Source: Symbiodinium natans | Taxonomy: Eukaryota; Sar; Dinophyceae; Suessiales; Symbiodiniaceae | Assembly: GCA_905221605.1 (NCBI GenBank) | Contig: CAJNDS010002683.1 | Coordinates: 170,001-234,000, forward strand | Direction: 5' to 3' | DNA: 64,000 bases | Part shown: in pieces, positions 19,318 to 29,555 of the stretch | How positions within the stretch are numbered: the stretch's first letter is position 1 | How the letters are laid out: every line of letters starts with the position of its first letter | Position numbers and translations under genes: made by a program | Notes under the pieces: generated by a model | Databases searched by the model: none | What the model was told of the DNA's origin: nothing | What the model saw: the letters and a program-made list of their open reading frames with translations, nothing else

Positions 19318-19389
19318 CACTGAAACCCCAGACCCTCCACGCGCTTCAAAAGAGCAGGGGGTGACTAAGGCAACAAGGACCAAGGGTTG

Positions 19390-19495
19390 TAGGGGGATGT
19401 CTGAGGATCATCGATGATGTCGCCGAGGCGCCTTTGCTGCTGGTACCTTGGCCGGAACGACTTTCCCCTACAAGGAGCTCTTCAGGGCCCCAACT
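19390..19495 (-). CDS. probable exon with poly-C tract acceptor
   Basis: Acceptor CCCTTTTTCGTGCAG|AGT, preceded on the coding strand by a 17-C run (19523-19539 as G on +). It encodes SWGPEELLVGESRSGQ and a Ser/Ala/Thr-rich continuation. The 3' end is not fixed. A + frame is also open. Confidence 0.5.
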
Positions 19496-19522
19496 CTGCA
19501 CGAAAAAGGGTGGAGGGTAGCA

Positions 19523-19539
19523 GGGGGGGGGGGGGGGGG
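19523..19539 (+). repeat. G homopolymer (17 nt)
   Basis: Seventeen G on +, hence C on the minus strand, about 28 nt upstream of the inferred acceptor at 19495. It may act as a pyrimidine tract. Confidence 0.9.
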
Positions 19540-19889
19540 CAAGGCGGGGAAGGTTCATGTTGGACATGTCGCGTTCTGGGCTCTAGGCCCAACTCCTGTC
19601 CTTTAACTTTCCGATTTTCATCCCTCAATAGACTGCATCCTATGAAATCCTATATATATATATATCCTTTGTGTTCTGTTCTGGTGTACTGCTTCTGCTC
19701 TATTGGATCATAATATAGTACATAAGAGTATATAGCACTACTGTACTAAAAGGGCTTGATGCCATACTAAGTTACCTTTTAGATTTCGAATATTAGAACT
19801 ATTCTATACCACGCTGTTTCTTTACTAGTATTCACTATTTCGTATCATGTCGCTCAGTACGCAACATGAAGCATCAGCAGACATAATAT

Positions 19890-20060
19890 ACCTCGCTAGC
19901 ATGACATGACATGACATAACATAGCGCAGCATACCGTAACATGACATACTACAACGTAACAAAACACAACATTACATGGCATAGCATAACACAAAATGAA
20001 CAACGTAACACAGCATAGCATGGCTAAACGTACAGCAACCCGACATAACATGCTGCAATT
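19890..20060 (+). repeat. degenerate ACATR pentamer repeat
   Basis: About 170 bases dominated by ACATG, GCATA, ACATA and ACGTA-like pentamers with no exact period. It ends about 40 bases before the Gln-rich exon at 20102. No open frame of note. Confidence 0.7.
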
Positions 20061-20101
20061 AAAACATGATGTATCCATCCTTAGCCCTGGCGAAACGGGA
20101 C

Positions 20102-20211
20102 CTGCAGGCCCCCTCAGCCTGCAGGGCTTCCGATTGAGGAGCTCAACTGCTTGCCGCAGGAGGGGCTGCTGGAGGAACTTCTGCTGCTCCATCTGCTGGT
20201 GGGCCAGCAAC
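20102..20211 (-). CDS. exon of a Gln-rich protein
   Basis: Minus exon of 110 nt, acceptor GTGCGAG|G and donor CTGCAG|GTCCCG. It encodes LLAHQQMEQQKFLQQPLL then a Leu/Arg-rich helix (RQAVELLNRK). Gln-rich coiled segments of this type occur in RNA-binding and transcription proteins, but no domain is identifiable. Similar Gln-rich exons lie at 20549, 25062, 29913 and 31132. Confidence 0.65.
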
Positions 20212-20297
20212 CTCGCACTCGCGCGAGTTTGGGGTTTAGGGCTTAAGGTCTTGGGTTAGAATGATTTTGGGGATTTGGGGAGGGGGGCCTCTGTCAC

Positions 20298-20350
20298 ACG
20301 AATGGGCAAGCGCATTGCGCCCTGCGGCACCCATGAGCTCGGGGTCAATG
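20298..20350 (-). CDS. short exon, unknown protein
   Basis: 53-nt exon after TTGGATCCCAG encoding IDPELMGAAGRNALAHS, donor TCGT|GTGACAG. Codon usage is strongly biased to G/C endings. It sits between two Gln-rich exons on the same strand. The frame is also open upstream (LLDPS). Confidence 0.55.
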
Positions 20351-20548
20351 CTGGGATCCAACAGTAAAAGCCCCTAGCCCTAAAAGCTTGAAACTCCCAA
20401 CCTGCAAAACAAAATGCTCGCACTGTCCTAAGCCCCCGTAACCACATCAGTCCTAGATTCCCTAAATAAACCAGCTTAGACCTCTCCCTCTTCGGGAGGA
20501 CCTCAGTGGTGAGGGGGGGGATCACCAAGCTTAGAGTTTAGGGGGTCC

Positions 20549-20606
20549 CTCGCCGAGCCACTGCTGCTGCTCCGCCTGGTGCTTGCCATTCATCTGCTGC
20601 AGCTGC
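20549..20606 (-). CDS. exon of a Gln-rich protein
   Basis: 58-nt exon, CCTGAG|G then 19 codons encoding QLQQMNGKHQAEQQQWLGE. The exon end (GAGG|GACCCC) has no GT; a GA-type donor is possible. It resembles the Gln/Trp-rich exon at 29913 (LRQWQQSN), suggesting internal exon duplication or a related gene. Confidence 0.62.
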
Positions 20607-21316
20607 CTCAGGGTTTCGGGGCTTCAGGGTTTAGGGTTCAGGGTTTAGGGTTTCGGGGCGCTTGGGGGCTTTCTGCGCGCCGGAGGGCTTCAAAGACGAC
20701 CTCGAAACCCTGAACCCTGAACCCCCAAAAACTGTGTCACAAGGTCGAGGGGGGGTGCGCTTAAACCTCAAGCCCCTGCTTCCTAAACCCCGAGCCCTCC
20801 AAAGGGCTCAAAGCAAAAGCCGGGGATCGGACAATCGGTTCCTACCCCCGCAGCCCCCAAAAGCCTCATCGGGGGTTGGGGTTCCCTCAGCCCGAAAAGC
20901 TAGCGGTACACGCAAGCCCCCCTTCCCGCCTCCGACCCTTCACCTCCTCCATTCCCCCGAGAAAAGCAAAAACACGAAGAATATGGGTTAAATAACTAGC
21001 ATTCACCGTATATGAGTTTTCGGACAACAAGTACTGCTCATGACAACTTTGATTAACGACGAGCCTGAACGCCCAGCCCAAACGCCCTGAAACCCCCAAG
21101 GCCCCCTCTTCTCCTCAAGCCTTAAACACCTCTAAGCCCCTAATTCAACCCCCGACCTTAGAACTAAAATCCGCTAAGGAACGTACCAAAGGTTACCACA
21201 AGTCACACCTCTGTCTCTTCCCTTACGGCCACAGTACATGTCTAGTAAAATGATACTGGTTCACTTGCCATCGTAAACTTGAGGCACGTTCCCTAGCAGC
21301 GACCCAGCTTAGGGGT

Positions 21317-21385
21317 GTCCAAGCGGCTGCTCCATTGAGATGGACACATTCGCCATCTGTGCCCGGCCAGCCTTGACGAAGGGGC
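21317..21385 (-). CDS. possible terminal exon
   Basis: Minus frame FVKAGRAQMANVSISMEQPL closing at a TAA in a CCCTAAG word. A second minus frame is also open. Weak boundaries. Confidence 0.35.
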
Positions 21386-22084
21386 GTAGGCTTCTGTAGA
21401 GCTTTCGCTACTGCTGCAGAAGAAGGGATGTAGGGCGCAAGCCTCTCCGGTCTTCTAGGTTTTCGGTCTTAGGGGTTTGAGCGTGGTTGAGATCGGGTTC
21501 GGGGATTAGGGGTCGACGAGCTGGAGTCGCAGGGGATGAAGGTTTCTGGGGTTCAAGGCTTTGGGGTTTTAGGAGTGTTTTGGGTCCAAAGAAGTAAGAA
21601 CCGAAGTCCACGCACAGATTTTAGTTTATGGGCTTTTTTTGTGTGTCCTCAGACTGAAACCAAAAAGGAAACCTAAACCCTCAACCCAAGTTCATCCCTT
21701 CATCCCTTCATCCCTATAAACCCTGAACCCCGAAGAGCACTCTCCGGGCCGCCCCGCGGACTTTAAAGAATTCTGGCTCGGGATCACCCTCGGCATCCGT
21801 GGCAGCTTTGGAGCTGGGGATCTGGGGGCACAGCTTTCAGGCTGGGGTTGCTTCATGTCTTGATTGTGTTTGGTTGGCTTCCATGTGTGTGTGGGGTCTA
21901 CCATGCGCTCTACACCCCGTGAACAGAGGGCTTCCGAAACCGAATCGCCGAACCCCTCAGCGGCCGCACAACTCCCAAGAGTCAGGGTTTAGGGCCTAGG
22001 GTTTAAGGATTTATGGGTTTTAATGCCACCCGCCCCACGGGGGGTCTCAGGAGATCGACAACCACCGAATCATCATCGTCGTCG

Positions 22085-22230
22085 CCAGCGTCGTTGTCAT
22101 CATCTCTCTCTTATTATTATTCTTATTATTTTTCTTATTATTCTTCTTATGTTTTTGAAGGTTTTTTCTTTTTTGCATTTCTTCTTTAATCTTATTTCTT
22201 CCTCTTGCTTACTATCCTTCGCATTATTCT
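22085..22230 (+). repeat. pyrimidine-rich TTA/TTC tract
   Basis: Degenerate TTATTC/TTCTTC repeats, with no coding signal on either strand beyond low complexity. Confidence 0.7.
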
Positions 22231-22299
22231 TCTTCTTCGCCGCTATATTTCCATCAGCATAGGCATCATTCCCATCCTCATCCTCGTCAATAATCGTGG

Positions 22300-22400
22300 T
22301 CGTCATCGTCATTCATCCTCATTCATCCTAATTCATCGCAACTCATCGTCACTCATCCTCACTCATGCTCATTCATCATCGCCGTCATCGTCGTCGTCGT

Positions 22401-22431
<31 letters not shown>

Positions 22432-22476
22432 ATCGTCAGCAGCGGCGTCAGCATCGTCATTGTCGGCATCACCATC

Positions 22477-22515
<39 letters not shown>
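22300..22515 (+). repeat. TCA/TCG trinucleotide array (poly-Asp on minus)
   Basis: First CTCATTCATC-type repeats, then more than 40 TCG and TCA triplets. On the minus strand these read as almost pure Asp codons, continuing an open frame from FARDGFTYEASS at 22530-22555. An Asp-rich protein tail is possible, but the array is also a plain microsatellite. Confidence 0.75.
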
Positions 22516-22577
22516 GCTGCTAGCCTCGTAAGTGAAACCATCCCTTGCGAATAGCCCCACCTCAGACTCCTGCAAGT

Positions 22578-22880
22578 TTACAGGCAGCACGCCAGCTTCA
22601 CCCCACCGTACTTCCCAGAACGCACATTCCACAACCACAGAAGGATGTTCAAGATGCCTTTATGCGTCTCAGAACCTGTTTGGTCAGTCCCAGGAAGCTC
22701 CGAAAAATCTCCTAGTTGCAACGTGTGCCCTCTTAGCTCAGCAACGTACACTGGAGAAGCTTCATGTGCAGTGTCATTTCCTCTTTCTTGACTTAAACAG
22801 TTTACATGTTCTTCAGCTTGTTTGTCACCGGAATTGCCAGTGAGTTTGCCGTGGCATGTCTTGTTTCCTTGCTTCGGCAC
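22578..22880 (-). CDS. probable exon, unknown protein
   Basis: Minus frame of 100 codons with balanced composition: KQAEEHVNCLSQERGND, YVAELRGHTLQLGDF, then NILLWLWNVRSGKYGG. It closes at TAA in a CCTGTAAAC word that could also act as a GTAAAC donor. The frame after it leads into FARDGFTYEASS and the Asp-rich repeat. Unknown family. Confidence 0.52.
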   Translation of the reverse strand: MPKQGNKTCHGKLTGNSGDKQAEEHVNCLSQERGNDTAHEASPVYVAELRGHTLQLGDFSELPGTDQTGSETHKGILNILLWLWNVRSGKYGGVKLACCL

Positions 22881-22962
22881 ATCACAGTCTCCATCTTAGC
22901 ATAAACCGTTGTTACAAACTGATACTGACTGACAAGCTGCAGAACTGGAAATGCCACTGGCA

Positions 22963-23235
22963 TTATCCTGGGGGATTTAGGGCTGGGAAGAAAAGTGCCA
23001 AAGGCTTTTCGTGAGCAGCTGCTCTCTCAGCATACAAGACTTCGCCCTCTACCCCGAATTCAAATGTTGTGAAAACCCTGAACTCCCTAAGGCTATAAGC
23101 CCAGAACTTCTGAACACCGAGGGTGGGACAGGTACTGCCCGTTGGTGTGCGGTGGCTCAGAGAACTGGCAGCGAGATGATCCCATCGAAGTCTTTGGGTT
23201 CTGGTCTTTAGGGTTCTCGGAGCTGCTGCTGCCAA
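22963..23235 (-). CDS. probable exon(s), unknown protein
   Basis: Minus frame of 90 codons: DHLAASSLSHRTPTGS in the upper part and GEVLYAERAAAHEKPLALFF in the lower. Possible internal acceptor TTCAG|GGTTTTCAC. Lies between two other minus-strand candidates. Confidence 0.45.
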   Translation of the reverse strand: MAAAAPRTLKTRTQRLRWDHLAASSLSHRTPTGSTCPTLGVQKFWAYSLREFRVFTTFEFGVEGEVLYAERAAAHEKPLALFFPALNPPG

Positions 23236-23265
23236 TGTGGGCTACCTGCTGGTAGGTGTTAAGGC

Positions 23266-23496
23266 TCAACGTTCACCCTTCTCCTCTACTCTACTACGAC
23301 GCCAGAGTACCTCGCCAAGGAAAACTGCAGTATAAGAAGTTTCGGGATTTGGTAACGCAGTAAATGTGACTCCCACGACTCTTGCGCGACGCCTATGGGA
23401 TCGGCAATCGCTTCTTGCGCAAGCTTTTCTTACCTCCTCATAACTGCTTAACCAGGCTGCTACTTCCCTTGATGCTTCCTTGGCCGCGCCAAACAT
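23266..23496 (-). CDS. possible first exon or small ORF, 76 aa
   Basis: ATG at 23496 opens MFGAAKEASREVAAWLSSYE, then a basic stretch and VVGVTFTALPNPETSYTAVF, to TGA at 23266. A strong internal donor GAG|GTAAGA after codon 21 would make it a 63-nt first exon. If so, a new minus-strand gene starts here, just downstream of the terminal exon at 23852. Confidence 0.5.
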   Translation of the reverse strand: MFGAAKEASREVAAWLSSYEEVRKACARSDCRSHRRRARVVGVTFTALPNPETSYTAVFLGEVLWRRSRVEEKGER

Positions 23497-23851
23497 TTTT
23501 AGATGGGTTCGGGTTTCATGCTTGAGGCTTCTCGAGAAGGTCCTTAAGGGTTTGGTGCTGCTTCATCTTGGCGAAGATCCCATCCCAATCAGCAGTTTCA
23601 TGGTCCTATGGGTCCCCCTAACGAAAAAACCCAAGAACCTAAATATGGTTCGCATGGCTTAGGGAAAGATTTGCACTTGGTTGGTTTAGGGTTCGGGGTT
23701 GCTGACATCCACACCATGAACCCTGAATGCACGACAGCACGTGCCTGGCGCACGTCGTGGCCTGGGGTTCGAGGGAGGGTTTCGGGGTGCTTCGGGTTTA
23801 GGGCGTCGCTGCACTATACATACCCCCCTATACCTCCTAAACCTGCAACCC

Positions 23852-23911
23852 TCAGGGCGAGGTGCCCTCCATGTGGTAGTTGCCCAGCTCGTCGTCGGAG
23901 TCCTCGAAGCC
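23852..23911 (-). CDS. terminal exon, acidic C terminus
   Basis: Acceptor AACCCTACAG|GGC followed by 19 codons and TGA. It encodes GFEDSDDELGNYHMEGTSP. Codons are strongly G/C-ending. It is the best candidate for the last exon of the Gln-rich gene whose exons lie at 25-31 kb on the same strand. Confidence 0.65.
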   Translation of the reverse strand, partial: GFEDSDDELGNYHMEGTSP

Positions 23912-24033
23912 CTGTAGGGTTCGAGAGTCATGGAGAGGTGGGGGGAGGGGGAGATTTAGGCAACCCAATATACCACACAAACCCGACAACCCTGTAGACC
24001 CGATGAACCCATAAACCCCGTAACCACAATCAG

Positions 24034-24120
24034 GTTTAGGGTTTAGGGTTTAGGGTTTAGGGTTTAGGGTTTAGGGGTTAGGGGCTTAGGGTTTAGGGTT
24101 TAAGGTTTAGGGTTTAGGGT
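24034..24120 (+). repeat. interstitial telomere-like array (TTTAGGG)
   Basis: About twelve heptamers, mostly perfect TTTAGGG, G strand on +. It is followed directly by a degenerate GTATGCAT-type repeat (24125-24172). Confidence 0.9.
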
Positions 24121-24471
24121 AAAAATCCTATGTACATGTATGTATGCGTGCATGTATGTATGTATGTATATAGTAAACCCTACAAAACCCTGAAGACCAA
24201 GCTACGATCAGCCCAGAAGCGTCTTGCACGCACATCGAAGAGGGTTTACGTTCTACGGTCCAGGGTCCCCCCGTAAACACTGTTTTCAAAGAAACCTCAA
24301 ATCTTGTTCAAATCCGTTCGCGCATGGTCAGATCTCGAGCTGTGTCCGTTTAATATTTGGGGCACCCCCAACATGAGGTCCCGCATAAGAGAGATAACAG
24401 CAATAACAACAATGACAGCAATAAACAACTAACGATAGAAAGCAACAAGTATGGGGAAACTACTGCATGAG

Positions 24472-24565
24472 GCGTCCCATCCTCCATGGAGCGTGGGCGC
24501 GGAGGTTCCGACGATTCACGGCCTCGGCTGCTGTTCGATGCGCGTGTTTTGGGTTTGGGTTTTTC
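24472..24565 (-). CDS. probable exon, Ser/Pro/Arg-rich
   Basis: Minus frame KTRASNSSRGRESSEPPRPR then SMEDGTPHA, with a GTAGTT donor. Read past the donor, the frame enters a Leu-rich stretch from an AAC-type microsatellite, which would look like a membrane segment but is more likely intronic. Confidence 0.48.
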
Positions 24566-25061
24566 TTTATACGCTGGACACACTGGGGGTTTAGGGGGTT
24601 TTGGGCTAGGGTTTAGGGTTGAGGGTTATAGGGTTTAGGTCCCTGGCCCACTACATTCCCTGAGGGATTCTTTAAAGGGTCTGTTCGAGAGCCCCCGAGC
24701 CCAACGGTACAGGTCCATGGGTACTTGCAATACGATTTAGGGCTTAGGGTAATACGTAGGGTTCTCAGCAAGGTCAGCTGTGCGAGAGCCCTAATTGGGG
24801 GACGAAAACCTCAGCTGTAACTACCCTTGAACCTTCAAGTACATCCTTCGTTTGTTGTCGAAACTAGAGCTCTTAACGATCCCAATCAACATTCGAGGTG
24901 CTCCTGCTCGGCAACATCGTCAAAACGGCCGAAACCCCTAAACCGCCCTGTTATTTAACCCCTCAGCCCCTGAAACCCTCCAAAGAGTCTGCTTGGCACA
25001 ACCCTAGCCCTAAACCCGAAACCCCAAAGCTTAAACCCTCGATGCCCGCGAGGCCCTCAAC

Positions 25062-25107
25062 CCGACGCGCTGAGTGGGCGGCGGCGGGCCATGGCGGCCT
25101 GCTGCTC
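25062..25107 (-). CDS. short exon, Gln/Ala/Arg-rich
   Basis: Acceptor TTAATCAG|GAG, 15 codons plus one base, encoding EQQAAMARRRPLSAS, donor TCGG|GTTGAG. On the + strand the same bases end in CGG|GTTTAGGG and are also open, but the Gln-rich minus reading matches nearby exons. Confidence 0.5.
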
Positions 25108-25865
25108 CTGATTAAGACTCGGGTTTAGGGTTTAGGGTTCAGGGTTTAGGGTTTTGGGATAAGGGTTTAGGGTTTGGGGCTTCCTAAACCGAACACCACT
25201 AGGCTTATGGCTTTCGGGTACCCTGAAGCCTGATCTGAACCTAGACTCGGACATTGGCCACGGCCACCCCGGAAAGCAAAACTCGGAATCAGGAACACTC
25301 CACACCCCCCCTTGATAAACAAAACCTGGAGTCAGGAACGCTCTCCTTCATGATGCGCTCCATGCACTCACTCACTCACCCAACAAACGCGCCAACACAT
25401 CACGCACCCATAGTCATCTTGCTCACTCACATCCCTCATTGACATCAGACGACAGCCCCTGACTCACTTATCTCCGCCTCTCGCTTGCTCGCAAAGCAAA
25501 AACAAAAACGAACACCTGCATAGCCTATCATACACTTACGAACTCCCCTTCGCTACTTCATGCACGTAATATCACAACACCGATTCACATCATGTAGAGT
25601 TTTGACTTGACTCACTCATCCACCCAAGCACCTTAGATCTGCTGGCATTGCCGAACTTACGCATTCCAGCATGTTGCTGGTGTCCATTCTTCATCTAACT
25701 CCGTGAGTCGAACCTGGTTTCAGCCACAGGGTGGCTCTGCGCCCCGAGCATGCTTTCTGAATCTCAAGAGTTACCTGTTTCCGGCTTGAGTAAAAAGTTG
25801 GGGAGGCTCCGTGGAGGAAAGTGCCTGAGACCCGAAACTCCAGGCCCGAAATCTCAACCCTAAAC

Positions 25866-25953
25866 TCTTCACAAATGAGGAGGCCTCCGCGTGAAGGAAC
25901 GTGTTTTTCACCTTGGGCCACGCAGTGGCAACCAAGGGGTGACGGGGTTCCTT
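25866..25953 (-). CDS. probable exon, unknown protein
   Basis: After CTGAAG the minus frame gives EPRHPLVATAWPKVKNTFLH and AEASSFVK. PKVKNTFLH-like segments are, as I recall, common in dinoflagellate proteins, but I cannot name a domain. The exon end is unclear (GTGAAG could be the donor). Confidence 0.48.
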
Positions 25954-26359
25954 CAGGTCTAGGCTTTAGGGACTTTAGGGTACCCGCGCCCTATATTATA
26001 ACTCTACTCCGTCCACGACATGCGGCCCAGGTGTGTACGCGCAGCCCAGACTTTAGGACCTACGAGCACCCCTACCTTCATCCCAACAGAAGGCCCAAAA
26101 GGCGTCTTCTTCAAGGGCCCTTTTTGTTGTGGGCTTTTTTTGAATTTGGGACTCCAGGGCTTCAGGGCTCAGGAGGGCTCAGGGCCTAATAACCCGGAAG
26201 AAATCCATGAAACGCCCAGCTTGGGGCTCGGGGAAGGCTTGGAGTCTGGGCGGGTTTGGGCCTTGGGACCCAAGGCTTGGGGGTTTCGTGGTTTCGTAGG
26301 GCCTTCAGGCTTAAGGGCCTTCAAGGGGAGTCTTGAAGCCAGGGGCTGTGGTGACGCAA

Positions 26360-26409
26360 CCGCCGGCGGGTGGTGCTTGATCCACATGCTGCTGCCACTG
26401 ATTCCACTC
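26360..26409 (-). CDS. possible Gln/Trp-rich exon
   Basis: After CTTGCGAG the minus frame gives EWNQWQQHVDQAPPAGG, matching the style of RQWQQSN at 29913 and QQQWLGE at 20549. A second minus frame is open over 26169-26462. End not defined. Confidence 0.45.
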
Positions 26410-26485
26410 CTCGCAAGGGCGCATGTGCTTATGGGTTGAGGGAACTTCGTGGGGTCGGACACTTCAAAACCCCAGATATCTTCAC

Positions 26486-26635
26486 CTTTTGAGGCGTGGG
26501 ATGTTGAATGCCTTCGCGACGATGTTCGCAGGAGGTTGCTATGGGCCCAAATGCTTGTGCGGCCTCAGGGTCGAGGGTAGGCTTTAATCCCAGACCATGG
26601 TCTAACAAATTGTTCAAGTTCAAGAACCCGAAGCC
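26486..26635 (-). CDS. exon with TTTAGGG acceptor
   Basis: A 150-nt exon of exactly 50 codons, from TTTAG|GGC to CAAAAG|GTGAAG. It encodes GFGFLNLNNLLDHGLG, then LDPEAAQAFGPIATSCEHRR and a QHPTPQK end. An in-frame TAG sits immediately upstream, so the acceptor has to be the telomere-like word. Its phase does not join directly to the exon at 26734, so an exon may be missing or it belongs elsewhere. Confidence 0.55.
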
Positions 26636-26733
26636 CTAAACTCGGCCCTAAAACCCTAAACCCTCAACCCCCAAACCCGATTCTCCAAAACGGCTGCGTC
26701 ATGTTGAGTCAAACTGATAGCGCAACCCCAAAC

Positions 26734-26850
26734 CCTGAAGGCTTCGGTGGATCGAGGCAGCGTCCTGGTTCCCCACTATCATGTTCGGGACGTTCGGCAC
26801 ATTCTGGCAGTTCACTGGCCTGAGCTGCGCCAACCAGAAGCTCAGCAGCC
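26734..26850 (-). CDS. internal exon, Gln-rich gene
   Basis: Acceptor GGGGTTTACAG|GG, then 38 codons plus one base. It encodes LLSFWLAQLRPVNCQNVPNV then PNMIVGNQDAASIHRSLQ. The donor is CAGG|GTTTGGGG, a telomere-like variant. The + strand is also open (FGTFGTFWQF) and could mislead. The incoming phase matches the exon ending at 27755. Confidence 0.62.
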
Positions 26851-27754
26851 CTGTAAACCCCAACCCCCAAGCCCCAATCCCCTCAAACCCTAAACCCACG
26901 GCCCTAAACCCTCATAAAACCCGAACTGGGGTGAGGATTATCAGGGTCATATGGGTCAGAGCGGTGATAAAGATTATCAGGATTTAGGGCAGCCCCGGAA
27001 GTCATCTTCTTAGGACATGGGCAGGTCTCGACATTGCGATCCCTTTTTGGGCACCTGAAATAATGGGCCTGTATCATGTTGCAACCCATAATATGAACAT
27101 AGCACATTCTGAAGCATTTAGGGCTTCAGGGTTTAGGCCTTGGGTCCAAGGTTTCTCAAGTGTCGGATGTCAGTGCTCAATAGACATCTGCAAACTTCAT
27201 CAAAATTGGGATGCGCTCATCACAAGGTGCTTCGGGGCTTTAGGGAGGATTTGGGATCGGTTTGCAGCCAGGATCCCCCCCAAACCTTCTTCTGGGGGCC
27301 CGGCACACACATTTGCATACCTTGGCGCGGCTCCATCTCCCCCCCAAGAACCCTAAGCAGGCTTAAAAACCCTGAACCCTGAAACTCTGAAAAAGCCGCA
27401 ATGAAGAACCTGATGGCATTGCCATTGATGCCGATGCGGCATGAATATTCACTAAGAGGTCCTGCAAAACACCCAAAGCAGCAAACTTGGCCCTGGGTGA
27501 TGTGGGGTTAAGGGTTTAGAAGTCTTCTTCAGGAAATGGGTAGGATGCTGTCTGCTCTGGCAGTCTTAAGTCTGAGGGACTTCGCGGCGACCCCCCGGAG
27601 CCCACACCTTGCAATTACTGCGGGGCATAATCAGCCACCCCCTCTCTCAAAAAAACCGACGGCGTAGGGCTTGGGCTTTAGGAAAGGTAGGTCATGGGGA
27701 AAGCCGGGCAAGCCCTGGCGTGGCCGAGGATTTTGGGGGATTTTCGGGATCTTC

Positions 27755-27825
27755 GGTCGGCCCCGCTGCTCGGCATCGCTTGCATCGCAGTCGGCATACC
27801 GATCAGTTGGACCTGGGCAGCGAAT
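27755..27825 (-). CDS. internal exon, Gln-rich gene
   Basis: Acceptor GTTCAGAG|A, 24 nt downstream of a 15-C run on the coding strand. It encodes FAAQVQLIGMPTAMQAMPSS then GAD plus one base. The end is best read as GACC|GAAGAT, a GA-type donor, because the single C then joins GG of the next exon as Arg. The incoming phase matches the exon ending at 27887. Confidence 0.6.
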
Positions 27826-27848
27826 CTCTGAACCGATTTTGGTATCTT

Positions 27849-27863
27849 GGGGGGGGGGGGGGG
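27849..27863 (+). repeat. G homopolymer (15 nt)
   Basis: Fifteen G on +, read as a C run in the intron directly upstream of the 27825 acceptor. Confidence 0.9.
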
Positions 27864-27886
27864 TTTCCGCGTGTTCTGAAGCTCAC

Positions 27887-27930
27887 GGATCAAGAGCGGA
27901 TGGTGCGAGGAGCGAATCACTGCTGCAGGC
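27887..27930 (-). CDS. short internal exon, Gln-rich gene
   Basis: 44 nt from CTCGAG|GCC to GATCC|GTGAGC, encoding ACSSDSLLAPSALD plus two bases. The donor is strong and the acceptor weak. It begins in phase 0, matching the exon ending at 28833, and its CC joins the A opening the next exon as Pro. Confidence 0.52.
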
Positions 27931-28256
27931 CTCGAGCCTCCCAAGGTAACTCCTTCATCCAGCAGACACATGCCAAGCTCCTCCAAAAAAACAACGAAAC
28001 CCCAAAACCTCACCCCTTTTCGCAAAACAAAAGAACATTCGCAAACAAAAGGCCCTAAACCCTAAACCCTAAAAGCCCTACACCCCTAAGCCCCTGAACC
28101 CTCAAACAGAAAGAATGCTCTCGCGCCCGCTCCGCTTCTTTTGGGGCTCCCGGCCGCTCCCTGGACTGGTGTGAGGATGGTCTGTGGGCAAGGTCCGGCC
28201 TGCGCCAGGGATGGGGTAGGAGGGTTGAGGGGTTAAGGGTTCGGGGTTTAGGGTTG

Positions 28257-28440
28257 GGGTTTTGGGGTTTGGGGCTTTGGGGCTTTGGGGCTTTGGGGCT
28301 TTGGGGCTTTGGGGCTTTGGGGCTTTGGGGCTTTGGGGCTTTGGGGCTTTGGGGCTTTGGGGCTTTGGGGCTTTGGGGCTTTGGGGGTTTGGGGGTTTGG
28401 GGGTTTGGGGGTTTAGGGGTTTAGGGGTTTAGGGGTTTAG
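28257..28440 (+). repeat. 8-mer array in three register-perfect blocks
   Basis: Starts as TTTTGGGG-type words. From 28271 there are 14 exact copies of GGGGCTTT, then four GGGGGTTT, then three AGGGGTTT, all in the same 8-base register. Each block differs from the next by one base. Confidence 0.92.
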
Positions 28441-28832
28441 ACTAGAGGGTTTAGAGGGGGTTAGGGGGGGTTAGGGGGTGCTAGGACGGCTTAGGGTTTC
28501 GCAAGTTCGGGATCCTACGCTGTAGGACCCCGGCACCCTAAACCCTTTGAGCCCTACAGCCTTACAAAACCCTTCTAAATCTTAGGAAGCCCTTTCAGCT
28601 TCTTGAGCCCCTAAATTCCCCTCAAACCCTGGGAGAAATACCTGGGAATCCGCGGCCGCCAGGCTTATGCTGTTTGATGGGCTTACGGGGTTTAAGGGGC
28701 TTTTGGGATGTGGGCCTTGTTCGGTACCATGGGGTTCTGGGGTTGTCGGCTTTTGCGGCTTGGGGGGGGGGGGGGCTTATTGGGGTTAAGGCTTTATAGG
28801 GCTTCAGGATTCTAGAAGGGTTCCTGCCATAC

Positions 28833-28945
28833 CATTTTCCGAAACTCGGTTGCCGTCCATCGCGATTGGTAGTGTTGTTTCAATGCTGAGATGAGTATTC
28901 TTGTCTCTATATCCTCCTCCATGAAGCTCTCAGGGGACTTCACTT
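28833..28945 (-). CDS. internal exon, Gln-rich gene
   Basis: Acceptor GTCTAG|AA, 37 codons, donor ATG|GTATGG. It encodes VKSPESFMEEDIETRILISA then LKQHYQSRWTATEFRKM, a helix-like charged segment with an aromatic end. The AA completes a Glu codon with the G ending the previous exon (29556). Confidence 0.6.
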
Positions 28946-29555
28946 CTAGACACGGCCATGGCCCGACATTGGGCTGACGAGGATGGCAGGAAGCTTCCAA
29001 GACCCAAGCCCCCCTTCCACCCTTATTCGTAGGGCTTAGCTTAAGGCGCGACAGGGCTTGAGCGTGGAAGAGCTGAAGGGTTTAAGTGGGCTTCTTAAGG
29101 CCTTGCAGGACTGAGAGCTTAGGCGTTGAAGCGCTTCGTCGGGTATATGAGAAGCTTATGGTGGTGAACATTCCTTCTAGGAGCGTGTAGGGCTTTAAGG
29201 CCCTTGCTTGGGGCTGAAAATTAAAGGGCTTTCGTGATTCTTGGTGTCTTAGCGGTTTGGCGGGTATCAAGCTTGCATGTCCCAAGGCCTGCATCATGCC
29301 CGGAAAGCCTGGGCATCCGAAACTGGGTTTAGGGAGTCGGCGGCTTTCTCTACAATGTACACTCTTGAAAGACAACCCACCCACCCTCCCGGAAAAGAAA
29401 ACACATAAAATAAATCAACAGCAACAATGAAAGAGAAATGCTGTCATACTGTAGGCAATCTCAAGCGTTCCAAACTCGTAAGCCCACCCAAAAAGCCGAG
29501 GGGGTTCTCTTGAGTGGTCCTAGACCCTTCCACAAGCCGAAGGACAAAGCCTCAC

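Noticed and set aside
22205-22531. Ser-rich + frame
   Set aside because: Translation of the TCA/TCG microsatellite.
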